A program made the translations under genes and the position numbers. Below, one piece after another: positions 34,738 to 43,831 of a stretch of 64,000 nt of DNA. The notes below the pieces were generated by a model. The model did not search any database and had not been told where the DNA came from. It saw nothing but the letters and a program-made list of their open reading frames with translations. The number at the start of each line of letters is the position of its first letter. Within the stretch, counting starts at the first letter, position 1. The stretch is taken from NCBI RefSeq assembly GCF_000215745.1, contig NC_015663.1, positions 4,216,001 to 4,280,000 of the forward strand, in the 5' to 3' direction. This DNA is from Klebsiella aerogenes KCTC 2190. Its GTDB lineage: Bacteria > Pseudomonadota > Gammaproteobacteria > Enterobacterales > Enterobacteriaceae.

Positions 34738-35853
34738 TTACAGCTGATGATATTTGCCTTTATCATCCCATTGATAAACCACGTAATCCGATACTTTCAG
34801 GTCGCCTTTGCCATCCCAGGCCTTTTTCCCCATCACGGTATCGACGCTGTGGTTTTTCAGCCATTCGCTGGCTTTGGCATTATCGGTACCGGCGGCGTTA
34901 TAGGCGGCGGCGATAGCCTGAATGGACGCATAGGCGTAAAGGGTATAGCCCTCCGGTTCAAAACCGCTGGCGCGGAATTTGTCGATCACCGCTTTACCTT
35001 CAGGAATGGTGCGCGGATCCTTACCGAAGGTCATTAACACACCATTAGTAAACTGCGGCCCGCCCGCGGCCGTAACCAACTCTTCGGTCACCACGCAGTC
35101 GCCGGAGAAGAACTTAGCCTGGACGCCCTGCTCGCGCATCTGGCGCACCAGCGGGCCGGCTTCCGGATGGCAGCCGCCAAAATAAACCACATCCGGTTTC
35201 AGGGCGCCGATTTTGGTTACCAGGGCATTGAAATCTTTTTCCCCGCGGGATAAGCCTTCATACAACACCTCTTTCGTCCCGCGTTTCGCGAGCGCCGCGC
35301 GCGTCGCATCGGCTAAGCCCTGACCGTAGGTATCTTTATCGTGAATGACGGCGATCTTCTTCGCCTTCAGCACATCCAGCATGTAGTTGGCAGCAATCAC
35401 CCCTTGCTGGTCATCGCGCCCGCACATGCGGAACATATCTTTCATTCCGCGTTCGGTGATCTGCGGATTGGTGGAGCCCGGCGTGATGGTCAGGATCCCG
35501 GCTTCGTCATAGACCTCGGAAGCGGGCATCGTTGAGGAAGAGCAGAAATGGCCCACCACCGCCGAGACGCCGGAATCATCAACCAGGCGGTTAGCCACCG
35601 CCACTGCCTGCTTGGGTTCACAGGCATCATCACCCTGCACCAGCACAATTTTTTCGCCTTTAATTCCCCCGGCGGCATTAATATCCGCCGCCGCCTGCGA
35701 TGCCCCTTTCCAGTATTGGGCGCCATAGGTCGCATTCGGCCCGGTAAATGGGCCGGCCACGCCAATCTTCACATCCGCCTGTGCATAAAATGCCGCGCTC
35801 AAACAACCTGCTATTGCAAAATGCAGAGTCAACTTTTTAAGTTTTAAAGACAT
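34738..35853 (-). CDS. livK: Branched-chain amino-acid-type ABC substrate-binding protein
   Basis: A 371-aa periplasmic binding protein of the LivK/LivJ family with a Sec signal peptide (cut near AQA/D at ~residue 25). Mature start DVKIGVAGPFTGPNATYG and the central GHFCSSSTMPASEVYDEAGI are family hallmarks, and a cysteine pair is placed as in LivJ. The ATG at 35853 follows GAGGA; the extended frame to 35910 is not homologous. The symbol reflects family, not proven specificity: leucine, isoleucine, valine or other ligands are possible. It is the first gene of the five-gene locus. Confidence 0.9.
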   Translation of the reverse strand: MSLKLKKLTLHFAIAGCLSAAFYAQADVKIGVAGPFTGPNATYGAQYWKGASQAAADINAAGGIKGEKIVLVQGDDACEPKQAVAVANRLVDDSGVSAVVGHFCSSSTMPASEVYDEAGILTITPGSTNPQITERGMKDMFRMCGRDDQQGVIAANYMLDVLKAKKIAVIHDKDTYGQGLADATRAALAKRGTKEVLYEGLSRGEKDFNALVTKIGALKPDVVYFGGCHPEAGPLVRQMREQGVQAKFFSGDCVVTEELVTAAGGPQFTNGVLMTFGKDPRTIPEGKAVIDKFRASGFEPEGYTLYAYASIQAIAAAYNAAGTDNAKASEWLKNHSVDTVMGKKAWDGKGDLKVSDYVVYQWDDKGKYHQL

Positions 35854-36414
35854 TCGGATAGTCCTCAGCGATATCGAACAGACGCCATAAACTGGCGCAG
35901 TAAAAACCACTTACAGCGTAACGTGCCAATGCTGGAATAAGCCGTAGCGGCTTCGGTAGATAAAGCAAAAAACCCGCCAGGAAGAGAGGTATCGCCAGAT
36001 CGATTACTAATAGTCGCGTAGCGTGACCGCAATCGGTACCACCCCGGCGATGCGCCAGTCTTTACAGGTCAGGAGGTCTGTTGCCGTCACGTGGCCTGCC
36101 GGGAACGCTGGTGTCCATACCGACAGTGAGCTAAACATAGAACGTCTTTAGCAACCTTGCGCACCGGGCTGGTGCAAAAGTGCGGAGATGATCAAAACTA
36201 GTGAAAATTTTGCTGCATTAATGTGAAATTAATAACGAGGGCATGGGGAATGCTCGGCAATACAGGCAACTACCATAAAGAATTACCGAGGAGTAGCAAC
36301 TTTATGCTGCCAGATGGCGTTTGCGCTTTGAAACATTAACTTCTTTTACGTATTATCTTAAGCCTTGTTTTTTTACCTGCTGCCGTGGCGGGTTTTGCCT
36401 CATGGATGAAAATC
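35854..36414. promoter_or_regulatory. Intergenic region with presumed liv-type promoter
   Basis: A 561-bp gap between the leftward binding-protein gene and a rightward small gene. It must hold promoters for both. I see no clear operator. A 43-codon minus-strand frame at 36007-36138 is listed separately. The stretch 36200-36380 is AT-rich and otherwise unremarkable. Confidence 0.4.
36007..36138 (-). CDS. Candidate 43-aa small ORF upstream of the liv-type locus
   Basis: ATG at 36138, stop at 36007-36009, on the same strand as the liv-type genes and about 150 bases upstream of the binding-protein start. The residues include several valines, leucines and isoleucines (GVVPIAVTLRDY end) but not the runs of regulatory codons seen in ilv leader peptides. 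There is no good ribosome site and no clear attenuator hairpin. It may be chance. Confidence 0.2.
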   Translation of the reverse strand: MFSSLSVWTPAFPAGHVTATDLLTCKDWRIAGVVPIAVTLRDY

Positions 36415-36693
36415 ATGACTTTAAAAAAATTAATTATTATTGCCTTCAGCGCGCTTTCTATTAACGCCTGCGCCTTCGCGGCGGGGAGTCTCGCCGACCA
36501 GTTACACTATACGCCGCCGGAACCGGCAGACCTTGCCGCTAATCCACCTACAGAATCGCCTGAATCGAAAACGGAACAACCAAAATTAACGATGACCCCC
36601 GACGTTAACGCCTACACCTATTACAACGAAAAGGTGAACCCCGTTACCAATGATATTGACCGTATTGAACAAGGCGGCGTCGTCGAATTCTGA
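36415..36693 (+). CDS. Small exported or lipoprotein of unknown function
   Basis: A protein of 92 aa from the ATG at 36415 (MTLKKLIIIAFSALS...). A hydrophobic leader ends with SINACAFAAG, which could be a lipobox (INAC) or a type I cleavage site after AFA. The mature part is proline- and glutamate-rich (PPEPADLAANPPTESPESKTEQP) and then has a conserved-looking end (YTYYNEKVNPVTNDIDRIEQGG). I do not recognise the family. It is the first of two small genes and probably co-transcribed with the next. Confidence 0.6.
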   Translation: MTLKKLIIIAFSALSINACAFAAGSLADQLHYTPPEPADLAANPPTESPESKTEQPKLTMTPDVNAYTYYNEKVNPVTNDIDRIEQGGVVEF

Positions 36694-36746
36694 TTTATAC
36701 CGGCGCATTGTTCGCGCCGATAAACGTTGACCATGGAGTATTCGCC

Positions 36747-36932
36747 ATGATGAAGGATTATCTGATCATCGCCTGGATTACTATTGTCGCCTGCTGGCCC
36801 ATTACGTTACCGGTGTTAGCCGTGGTCGCGGGAATACTTTTCTATTCCCGCCATCGCGTGGCGGGTGTTGTGGTATCCGGGCTGTTTATCCTCGAAGCCG
36901 TGGCGGCATGGCAGTTTGAGCGCTATATGTAA
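36747..36932 (+). CDS. Small membrane protein of unknown function
   Basis: A 61-aa, very hydrophobic product with two predicted membrane helices (about residues 5-29 and 36-52) separated by a short basic loop (YSRHR). The ATG at 36747 follows a GGAG site. It lies 54 bases after the preceding small envelope gene. No family recognised. Confidence 0.55.
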   Translation: MMKDYLIIAWITIVACWPITLPVLAVVAGILFYSRHRVAGVVVSGLFILEAVAAWQFERYM

Positions 36933-36945
36933 CCACGGTCTCATA

Positions 36946-37254
36946 TTAATTGAGCGGCCCGTGGTTAATCTGGCTGAGTGGTAAATTGACGTCGAAAATC
37001 TTGTAGAACATCTCCTGCACGCCAAATTGCCGCAGGCGTGCGGCGTGTTTTTTCGCATAAGCCTGCGCGCTCTGTTCATCTTCGAACAGATATATGCCGC
37101 CGGCTTCCTGCGTGGCGCTATTCTCCGTCCAGATCTTCCAGATAAAACCGGGCTCCTGGTTAATAGATTGCGCGAGTTCGGCTAATTGCGTCGACATTTC
37201 ATCGCCAAACGGTCCGCTAAAAGCAAAGTGCACTTGCAGAAGTTTATTCGACAT
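36946..37254 (-). CDS. ydhR: Putative monooxygenase YdhR
   Basis: A 102-aa dimeric alpha/beta-barrel protein matching E. coli YdhR ([59 protein letters not shown]). The fold resembles ActVA-Orf6 type cofactor-independent monooxygenases, but the substrate of YdhR is not known. It stands alone, convergent to the small membrane gene. Confidence 0.94.
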   Translation of the reverse strand: MSNKLLQVHFAFSGPFGDEMSTQLAELAQSINQEPGFIWKIWTENSATQEAGGIYLFEDEQSAQAYAKKHAARLRQFGVQEMFYKIFDVNLPLSQINHGPLN

Positions 37255-37448
37255 ACTCTCTCCCTGAATGATTTTAGTAAATTGACGAGACTATCCTACC
37301 CGATTCCTCATTAAGCAACAGTGAGTTGATGCGCTTAATGGCTATCTTGCGCCCTCCACTGGATGAGAAGTTTTCCGCCGCTTTGCCTGGCTCTGATTAC
37401 ACTTTAAACAGCGACCTGCCTTTCAGGCCACCACGCATGAGGACAGCC

Positions 37449-38267
37449 ATGGGAAACAAGAAGAAAGCCGTTGCGCCCGTCATACCCGCCAAAACGGAGC
37501 CGTTAAGCGAGAAAGAGTATCAGCAGGCGTTGCGTAAACTGCACGTCGAGTTGGTCAAGCTACAGCGGTGGGTAGTGCATAAAGGGCTTAAGGTATGCAT
37601 CGTCTTCGAGGGTCGCGATGGCGCCGGCAAAGGCGGCACCATCAAAGCGATAACCGAACGCGTCAGCCCGCGGGTTTTCCGCGTCGTCGCCCTGCCCGCG
37701 CCAACCGAGCGCGAACGCAGCCAGCTCTATTTTCAGCGCTATATCAAGCATCTTCCCGCCGCCGGCGAGATAGTGATTTTCGATCGCAGCTGGTACAACC
37801 GGGCCGGCGTTGAGCGGGTGATGGGATTTTGTACCGAGGAGGAAGTGCAAAAATTCCTCGACGGCGCGCCAATGGTGGAGAGAGGGATGGTTGATTCCGG
37901 CATTATTTTACTGAAATACTGGCTGGAGGTGACGCCGCAGGAGCAAGAACGGCGCCTGCGCGACCGTATCGATGATGGGCGCAAAATCTGGAAGCTATCG
38001 CCGATGGATATAAAATCCTTCAACCGCTGGGATGACTACACCGTAGCGCGCGATGCGATGTTTGCCACCACCGATACCGCCTGGGCGCCGTGGTTTGTCG
38101 CCCGTTCGGAAGATAAAAAACGCGTACGCCTGAATATTATTACCCATTTGCTTTCGCAGATCCCCTACGAGTCTCTGCCAACGGAACACATTACCTTACC
38201 GAAACGCAAAATTGGCAAAGTGAAACCGCCCCATTTTCCTTTCCGGTTTATTCCTGAGAAATTTTGA
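37449..38267 (+). CDS. ppk2: Polyphosphate kinase 2 (PPK2 family)
   Basis: A 272-aa PPK2-family kinase, which uses polyphosphate to phosphorylate nucleoside (di)phosphates. The Walker A loop FEGRDGAGKGG (residues 53-63), the lid region around ALPAPTERERSQLYFQRY and the Walker B block IVIFDRSWYNRAGVERVMGF are complete. The ATG at 37449 follows AGGA at normal spacing; a longer frame to 37326 has no ribosome site. It is a class I single-domain form. Donor direction and nucleotide preference cannot be read from sequence. Confidence 0.92.
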   Translation: MGNKKKAVAPVIPAKTEPLSEKEYQQALRKLHVELVKLQRWVVHKGLKVCIVFEGRDGAGKGGTIKAITERVSPRVFRVVALPAPTERERSQLYFQRYIKHLPAAGEIVIFDRSWYNRAGVERVMGFCTEEEVQKFLDGAPMVERGMVDSGIILLKYWLEVTPQEQERRLRDRIDDGRKIWKLSPMDIKSFNRWDDYTVARDAMFATTDTAWAPWFVARSEDKKRVRLNIITHLLSQIPYESLPTEHITLPKRKIGKVKPPHFPFRFIPEKF

Positions 38268-38283
38268 ATGAATAGCTTTATCA

Positions 38284-38313
38284 CCTTTGCGCAGTATTAC
38301 CCCTGCGCAAAGG
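38284..38313 (+). terminator. Perfect 11-bp hairpin after ppk2
   Basis: CCTTTGCGCAG and CTGCGCAAAGG with an 8-base loop, 17 bases past the ppk2 stop. The T-run is weak (ATTATTAC), so termination may be partial. Confidence 0.65.
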
Positions 38314-38454
38314 ATTATTACAACTAACGTTAATATTTCATCTGTTGCGTTGCGCTGGAATCCGCCTCGCAAAATAAATATTAAAATTACTGCTGAGGTT
38401 TATTTTTAAGTGAGTAAAGAGAATAATCACTGAACCACCAGCAAGGAGCCTACG

Positions 38455-38640
38455 ATGAAAAGTAATACGCTACGTAAAAGATGTACTGACGTGCCAACCC
38501 GGAAGGAGTCAGCGCAGGCAGGAAAGGATTTACGAGAAGCCGATAAGCAGCGACAGCATAAGGAATTCATTGCCGCAATGAATGAATTTATTGCAAAAAA
38601 AGGTACTCTCACAGATGATGAATTTTTCAGGGTACTATGA
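38455..38640 (+). CDS. ccdA: CcdA-like antitoxin, short form
   Basis: A 61-aa protein whose C-terminal ~38 residues resemble the CcdB-binding tail of CcdA (DLREADKQRQHKEFIAAMNEFIAKKGTLTDDEFF). The N-terminal ~22 residues do not look like the ribbon-helix-helix DNA-binding domain of F-plasmid CcdA (72 aa); an in-frame TGA at 38431 rules out a longer protein from the same frame. AAGGAG precedes the ATG. It overlaps the toxin gene by four bases (ATGA), as toxin-antitoxin pairs do. It may neutralise CcdB without repressing the operon. Confidence 0.7.
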   Translation: MKSNTLRKRCTDVPTRKESAQAGKDLREADKQRQHKEFIAAMNEFIAKKGTLTDDEFFRVL

Positions 38641-38963
38641 TGCTTGAACAATTCAATGTCTATCGAAATTGTTCTGCGCAAACAAATAACACCCTGCCGT
38701 ATTATATGATAGTGCAGAATGATTACTATGCTGACCTGGCCACTAGAGTCATTATTCCTTTAATGCGGGCGCGACAGTTACCTCGTTGGCATCAGCATGT
38801 CGCCCCAAGGATAAATATAGAGTTTGACAGCTTTTTACTTTGTACGCCGATGATCAGTAATTTAAATAATAAACGAATCCAGCCACAGGATTTCGTATGT
38901 AATCTGAGTTGTGCGCGTCAGGGGGTCATTGATTCAATCGATACACTTATCACTAACTGCTGA
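38637..38963 (+). CDS. ccdB: CcdB-like toxin
   Basis: A protein of about 107 aa related to CcdB, the gyrase-poisoning toxin. Family features are QFNVY at the start (EQFNVYRN), PYYMIVQNDYYADLATRVIIPL, and a PRINIEFDSFLLCTPMISNL core. F-plasmid CcdB ends in W-G-I, needed for gyrase poisoning; here the end is TLITNC, so gyrase action may be lost or changed. Start is ATG 38637 or the adjacent ATG 38640. It is on the chromosome next to fdnI, not on a plasmid backbone. Confidence 0.75.
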   Translation: MMLEQFNVYRNCSAQTNNTLPYYMIVQNDYYADLATRVIIPLMRARQLPRWHQHVAPRINIEFDSFLLCTPMISNLNNKRIQPQDFVCNLSCARQGVIDSIDTLITNC

Positions 38964-39014
38964 ATGCGGGGAGCCCGCCCCAATATCTTCGGAGCGGGTT
39001 TCCCCCGTAAAGGC

Positions 39015-39671
39015 TTACTTCATTCCCTCACGGTTCTCTTTTTGCGCTTCCAGGCGTTCGACATCGCGATACCAGCGCGGGTGATGTTTCTTCGCCCAAC
39101 GGCGGCTGACCTTACCTTCAATCATGCCTTTAATCGACCCTTTAACCCAGAATGCCATATACATATGGATGAGGATCGCGTGGATCAGGATAATCGCCGA
39201 AGTGGCGTGTATCAGCAGGCTGTAACGAATAACCGGTATCGGGAAATATTCCGCAAAATATGGGCGCCAGATAATCACCCCGGTCACCAGCAGCACAAAA
39301 ATCATGCTCATAATGGTCCAGAACATCATCTTCTGCCCGGCGTTATATTTACCGACGCGCGCGACCTTATGTTCGTTGCCTTTCAGAACCTCCACGATGC
39401 CTTTCAGCCAGGGGATATCCTGTTTATCAGGGATATTGTGGTGGACAAAACGCACAAACATAAACATCAGCGCGACAAAAATCAGCACCCCGAAAAACGG
39501 GTGCAGGATACGCCCCATCTGCGGTGTGCCGAAGGTTTCCGTCAACCACTGCAGGGTCGGGAAGAAAAACGAAATCCCCGACAGCGCCACCAGGAAGAAA
39601 CAGATAACCACCGTCCAGTGACAGGCGCGGTCGATAAATTTGGTGCGCACTATCATTTTCGATTTATTCAT
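39015..39671 (-). CDS. fdnI: Formate dehydrogenase-N gamma subunit (cytochrome b556)
   Basis: A 218-aa inner-membrane subunit with four helices and two haem b groups; it passes electrons from FdnH to menaquinone on the cytoplasmic side. The sequence matches E. coli FdnI throughout ([69 protein letters not shown]). The ATG at 39671 gives the E. coli N-terminus; the longer frame to 39695 lies inside fdnH. It overlaps the fdnH stop by eight bases. Confidence 0.97.
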   Translation of the reverse strand: MNKSKMIVRTKFIDRACHWTVVICFFLVALSGISFFFPTLQWLTETFGTPQMGRILHPFFGVLIFVALMFMFVRFVHHNIPDKQDIPWLKGIVEVLKGNEHKVARVGKYNAGQKMMFWTIMSMIFVLLVTGVIIWRPYFAEYFPIPVIRYSLLIHATSAIILIHAILIHMYMAFWVKGSIKGMIEGKVSRRWAKKHHPRWYRDVERLEAQKENREGMK

Positions 39672-40548
39672 CATGCTCCTCCTCATCGTCATCAACTTCC
39701 TTGTTCGGCCCGATACCGATGTAGTGGTAAATCAGCCCGGCAAAGGTGGCAATAAAGCCCGCCGCCGACAGCGGTTTCAGCGCCCCCTTCCACAGATTGA
39801 TACTGGTATCGATCTGCGGCGCTTTCGGCAGCTTGTGATACAGCTCCGGCTGGTCGGCATGATGCAGTACGTACATCACGTGGGTGCCGCCTACGCCCTG
39901 CGGGTTGTAGATCCCGGCGTTGGCATAACCGCGTTTTTTAAGCTTATCCACCCGCTCCTGCGCCACTTCCAGCATCTCTTTTTTCGTGCCGAAGTGGATT
40001 GCGCCGGTAGGACAGGTTTTCACGCAGGCCGGTTCCTGACCGACGCTGACCCTATCCACACACAGCGTGCATTTATAAACCCGGTTATCCTCTTTATTGA
40101 GGCGCGGAATATTAAACGGACACCCGGCAATGCAGTAGCCGCAACCAATGCAGTTTTCCTGCTGGAAATCGACGATGCCGTTGGCGTACTGAATAATCGC
40201 CCCGGCGGACGGGCAGGCTTTCAGGCAACCCGGCTCCTCGCAGTGCATACAGCCATCCTTGCGGATAAGCCACTCCAGCTTGCCGTTCTGTTCGGTCTCG
40301 CTAAAGCGCATTACCGTCCAGGATTTAGCGCTAAGATTCGCCGGGTTGTCATACACGCCGACGCAGTGCCCCACTTCATCGCGAATGTCATTCCACTCGG
40401 AACAGGCCACCTGGCAGGCTTTACAACCCACGCAGGAGGAGACATCGATAAGCTTGGCGACTTCGACCTTATAGTCCCGCGCGCGTGGCGCGGGAGTTAT
40501 CGGGTTGGTCGCGGAGCGTTTAATAATGTCTTGTGTTTCCATCGCCAT
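39664..40548 (-). CDS. fdnH: Formate dehydrogenase-N beta subunit (iron-sulfur)
   Basis: A 294-aa electron-transfer subunit with four [4Fe-4S] clusters. Cysteine motifs are [35 protein letters not shown] and [22 protein letters not shown]-terminal membrane anchor ([19 protein letters not shown]) holds it on the periplasmic side, as in the E. coli Fdn-N structure. It is exported with FdnG through Tat. It sits 11 bases after the fdnG stop. Confidence 0.98.
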   Translation of the reverse strand: MAMETQDIIKRSATNPITPAPRARDYKVEVAKLIDVSSCVGCKACQVACSEWNDIRDEVGHCVGVYDNPANLSAKSWTVMRFSETEQNGKLEWLIRKDGCMHCEEPGCLKACPSAGAIIQYANGIVDFQQENCIGCGYCIAGCPFNIPRLNKEDNRVYKCTLCVDRVSVGQEPACVKTCPTGAIHFGTKKEMLEVAQERVDKLKKRGYANAGIYNPQGVGGTHVMYVLHHADQPELYHKLPKAPQIDTSINLWKGALKPLSAAGFIATFAGLIYHYIGIGPNKEVDDDEEEHDE

Positions 40549-40559
40549 TTAATCGCTCC

Positions 40560-43500
40560 TTACGCTTTCTCGATGTTGACCAGAAACGCCTTATACTCCG
40601 GCGTTTGCGAGTTGGAATCGCCGACGTTAGGCGTCAGGGTGTTGGCGATATAGCCTTTACGGGCCACGCCTTCAAAGCCCCAGTGCAGCGGGATACCAAC
40701 AGTTTCTACCTGCTGGCCGTTGACGTTCAGCGTGCGCAGTCGGCGGGTCACCACGGCAACCGCGCGAATAAAGCCGCGCTTGCTGCTGACTTTCACCCAG
40801 TCACCATTAGCGATACCTTTGCTTTTCGCCAGCCCTTCGCTGATTTCGACAAACTGTTCCGGCTGCGCAATCGCATTGAGCAGCGCGTGCTTGGTCCAGG
40901 TATGGAAGTGTTCGGTCAGACGATAGGTAGTACCGACATACGGGAACTTATCCTTCTTACCTAAGCGAATGGCGTCATCTTCGTATAAACGCACCACCGG
41001 GCTGGAGACCACATTGGGGTGCAGCGGGTTGGTGCCAAGCGGCGTTTCCATCGGCTCGTAGTGTTCCGGGAACGGCCCTTCTGCCAGTTTATCGAGCGCA
41101 AACAGGCGCCCAAGCCCCTCTTGCTGCATAATAAACGGTCCGGTGTTGCTCCCCGGCGGCGCGGTATTGAAGTCCGGAATATCATTACCGACCCACTTAC
41201 TGCCGTTCCACTGGATCAGCATCCGCTTCGCATCCCACGGCTTGCCATTAATGTCGGCTGATGCGCGGTTATACAGCACGCGGCGGTTGAGCGGCCAGGC
41301 CCAGGCCCATCCCAGCGTATTGCCAAGTCCCGAAGGATCGGCGTTGTCGCGATTCGCCATCTGGTTACCCTGCTCGGTCCAGCAGCCGGTGTAGATCCAG
41401 CAGGACGACGCGGTGCTGCCGTCATCGCGCAACAGCGCGAAGCTATTCAGCAACTCTCCTTTTTTCGCCAGCAGCCCCCCATTACCATCGTAGAGATCCG
41501 CCAGCGCATAGCCGTTGTTCTCTTTTGCTACTTCTTCCGATTCCGGATGATCTGGCTGCTTATAGCTCCAGCTCATTTTCAGCAACGGTTCCGCGCCCTT
41601 ACCGCCTTCGCGACGGTACAGCTCACGTAGACGGTGATAGATCCCGGCAAGAATTTCGCCATCGTTGCGCGCTTCGCCCGGCGCGTCCTGGCCTTTCCAG
41701 TGCCACTGCAGCCAGCGCCCGGAGTTGGCGATCGAGCCATCCTCTTCGGCAAAGCAGGTCGACGGCAGACGGAAGACTTCGGTCTGAATCGCGGTCGGGT
41801 CGACATCATTAGACTCGCCGTGGTTCTGCCAGAAGGTGGAGGTTTCGGTCACCAGAGGGTCGATAACCACCATATATTTCAGCTTACTGAGGCTACGCAC
41901 CACTTTGTTTTTGTCCGGGAAGGACGCTACCGGATTGAAACCCTGGCAGATATAGCCGGTGACGTTGCCGTTATCCATCATATTGAAGTACTTGATAACG
42001 TCGTAGGCCTGATCCCATTTCGGCAACCAGTTGAAGCCCCAGTCATTCTCTTTCTGCGCCGCATCGCCGTAGAACGATTTCATCAGGCTGACGAAGAATT
42101 TCGGGTAGTTGCTCCAGTAGTTCACCTGGTCGGCCAGCGTCGCTTTTGGCGTGTTGGCGCTAAGATAACTTTGCAGATCGCTCTGTTTATCGGACGGCAG
42201 CGTCAAATAACCCGGCAGACTGGTCGACAACAGGCCCAAATCTGTCAGACCCTGAATATTGGAGTGTCCGCGCAGGGCGTTGACGCCGCCGCCTGCCATG
42301 CCCATGTTGCCAAGCAGCAGCTGGATCATCGCCATGGTGCGGATGTTCTGCGCGCCGACGGTGTGCTGCGTCCAGCCCAGGGCATACAGGAAGGTGGTGG
42401 TGCGATCCGCGACGCTGGTTGAAGCCAGCACCTCGCACACTTTGAGGAAGTCTTCTTTCGGCGTACCGCAGATGTTTTCAACCACTTCCGGCGTGTAGCG
42501 TGAAACGTGCTGCTTGAGCAGATTCCACACGCAGCGCGGATGGCTGAGCGTTACATCGCGTTTCGCGTAGCCATTTTCATCGAACTGGTAGTTCCAGGAC
42601 GATTTATCATACTGGCGCTTTTCCGCATCGTAGCCGCTGAACAGGCCATCTTCGAAGGTAAAATCATCCCGTACCAGCAGGCTGGCGTTGGTGTAATGCT
42701 TAACGTACTCGGCATTGATCTTATTATTTTCGATCAGATACAGCAGCACGCCCGACAGGAACGTAATGTCGGTACCGGAACGAATCGGCGCATAGATATC
42801 GGCCACCGACGCGGTACGCGTAAAGCGTGGGTCGACGACGATAAGCGTGGCATCGTTATTGTTTTTCGCTTCCATCGCCCAGCGGAATCCCACCGGATGC
42901 GCTTCCGCGGCGTTGCCGCCCATCACCATCACGACGTTAGCGTTTTTGATATCAACCCAGTGGTTGGTCATCGCACCGCGACCAAATGTTGGAGCAAGAC
43001 TTGCTACCGTTGGTCCGTGTCAGACGCGCGCCTGGTTGTCTACCGCCAGCATGCCAAGTGAGCGCACAAATTTTTGCGTCAGCATGCCGGTCTCATTACT
43101 CGCCGCCGAGGCGCACAGCATCCCGGTGGAAAGCCAGCGGTTAACCGTCACGCCCTGCTCGTTCTTTTCAATAAAGTTGGCGTCGCGGTCGGCTTTCATC
43201 AATTTGGCGATGCGGTTAAAAGCTTCATCCCAGGAGATGCGCTGCCATTTATCCGAGCCCGGAGCGCGGTATTGCGGATACCGCAGGCGGTTTTCGCTGT
43301 GGACGTAGTCCAGCAGACCGGCGCCTTTCGGGCACAGGGCGCCGCGGCTTACCGGATGATCCGGATCCCCTTCGATATGATAAATCGCTTCTTTGGCGTT
43401 TTTCGCGCCGTCGCCCAGGCTATACATTAATAGCCCGCAGCCCACGGAGCAGTAAGTGCAGGTGTTGCGGATCTCTTTTGCGCGCAGCAATTTGAAATTG

Positions 43501-43607
43501 CGTGCCTGAGCCAGCGCCATTTTAGGGGCAAAGCCCAGTGCAGCAGCTGTTGTTCCGGCCATACCGCCTGCGCAGATTTTAAAAAACTTTCTGCGGCTGA
43601 CGTCCAT
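40560..43607 (-). CDS. fdnG: Formate dehydrogenase-N alpha subunit, selenocysteine-containing
   Basis: One 1015-aa protein, exactly the length of E. coli FdnG. An in-frame UGA at 43020-43022 (complement) encodes selenocysteine at residue 196, in the context NQARV-Sec-HGPTVASLAPTFGRGAM. It therefore appears as two frames if UGA is read as stop. The twin-arginine signal starts at residues 4-5 (SRRKFFK), and the first [4Fe-4S] motif is CTYCSVGC. FdnG oxidises formate in the periplasm with a bis-MGD molybdenum cofactor and passes electrons to FdnH. The ATG at 43607 follows GGAGG; 43619 is a less likely start. Confidence 0.98.
42981..43014 (-). promoter_or_regulatory. Bacterial SECIS hairpin of fdnG
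   Basis: Five bases after the UGA codon, the mRNA can form ACCAA/TTGGT as outer stem and AGCAA/TTGCT as inner stem around a GTC loop. This is the position and loop type recognised by SelB in E. coli formate dehydrogenase genes. It supports decoding of UGA as selenocysteine. Confidence 0.85.
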
Positions 43608-43673
43608 TGATTCCTCCATGCAGGATGTTAGTTCATCGCGCGGAGGAAACTAACAGCAATATCCCTTTTTTTA

Positions 43674-43687
43674 TTGCGTCAAATCAA
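43674..43687 (-). promoter_or_regulatory. Probable FNR site of fdnG
   Basis: On the minus strand the bases are TTGATTTGACGCAA, matching the FNR consensus TTGAT-N4-ATCAA with two mismatches. It is centred 73 bases before the fdnG start. The spacing to the NarL-like site (62 bases centre to centre) equals that at E. coli fdnG, where FNR binds at -42.5 and NarL at -105. Confidence 0.72.
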
Positions 43688-43733
43688 GGTCGCCAACGCT
43701 CGCCCCCTTAAGAGTCAGCGGTGGCGAGTTTGA

Positions 43734-43751
43734 CTAACCCCAAAGAGTTAG
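43734..43751 (-). promoter_or_regulatory. Probable NarL site of fdnG
   Basis: CTAACCCCAAAGAGTTAG contains two NarL-type heptamers in inverted 7-2-7 arrangement (TAACCCC-AA-AGAGTTA). Its position relative to the FNR-like box matches E. coli. This fits nitrate induction under anaerobiosis. Confidence 0.65.
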
Positions 43752-43831
43752 GTGGCACGGAAAAGATCGACTGCCGTGAGCGAAAAGATGTTATAAATTC
43801 TGGCTGCGTTTGAGTCACTATCAGGTTAAAC

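Noticed and set aside
35940..36140. ilv-type attenuator leader upstream of the liv locus
   Set aside because: The small frame lacks runs of branched-chain codons, has no ribosome site, and no matching terminator/antiterminator pair could be found.
39640..40653. 337-codon plus-strand frame opposite fdnH
   Set aside because: Antisense to a gene identified by four iron-sulfur motifs; GC-rich codon bias creates long mirror frames here.
42960..43619. fdnG read as two genes or a pseudogene broken by a stop codon
   Set aside because: The stop is UGA at the known selenocysteine position with a SECIS-like hairpin after it, and the joined protein has the exact family length.
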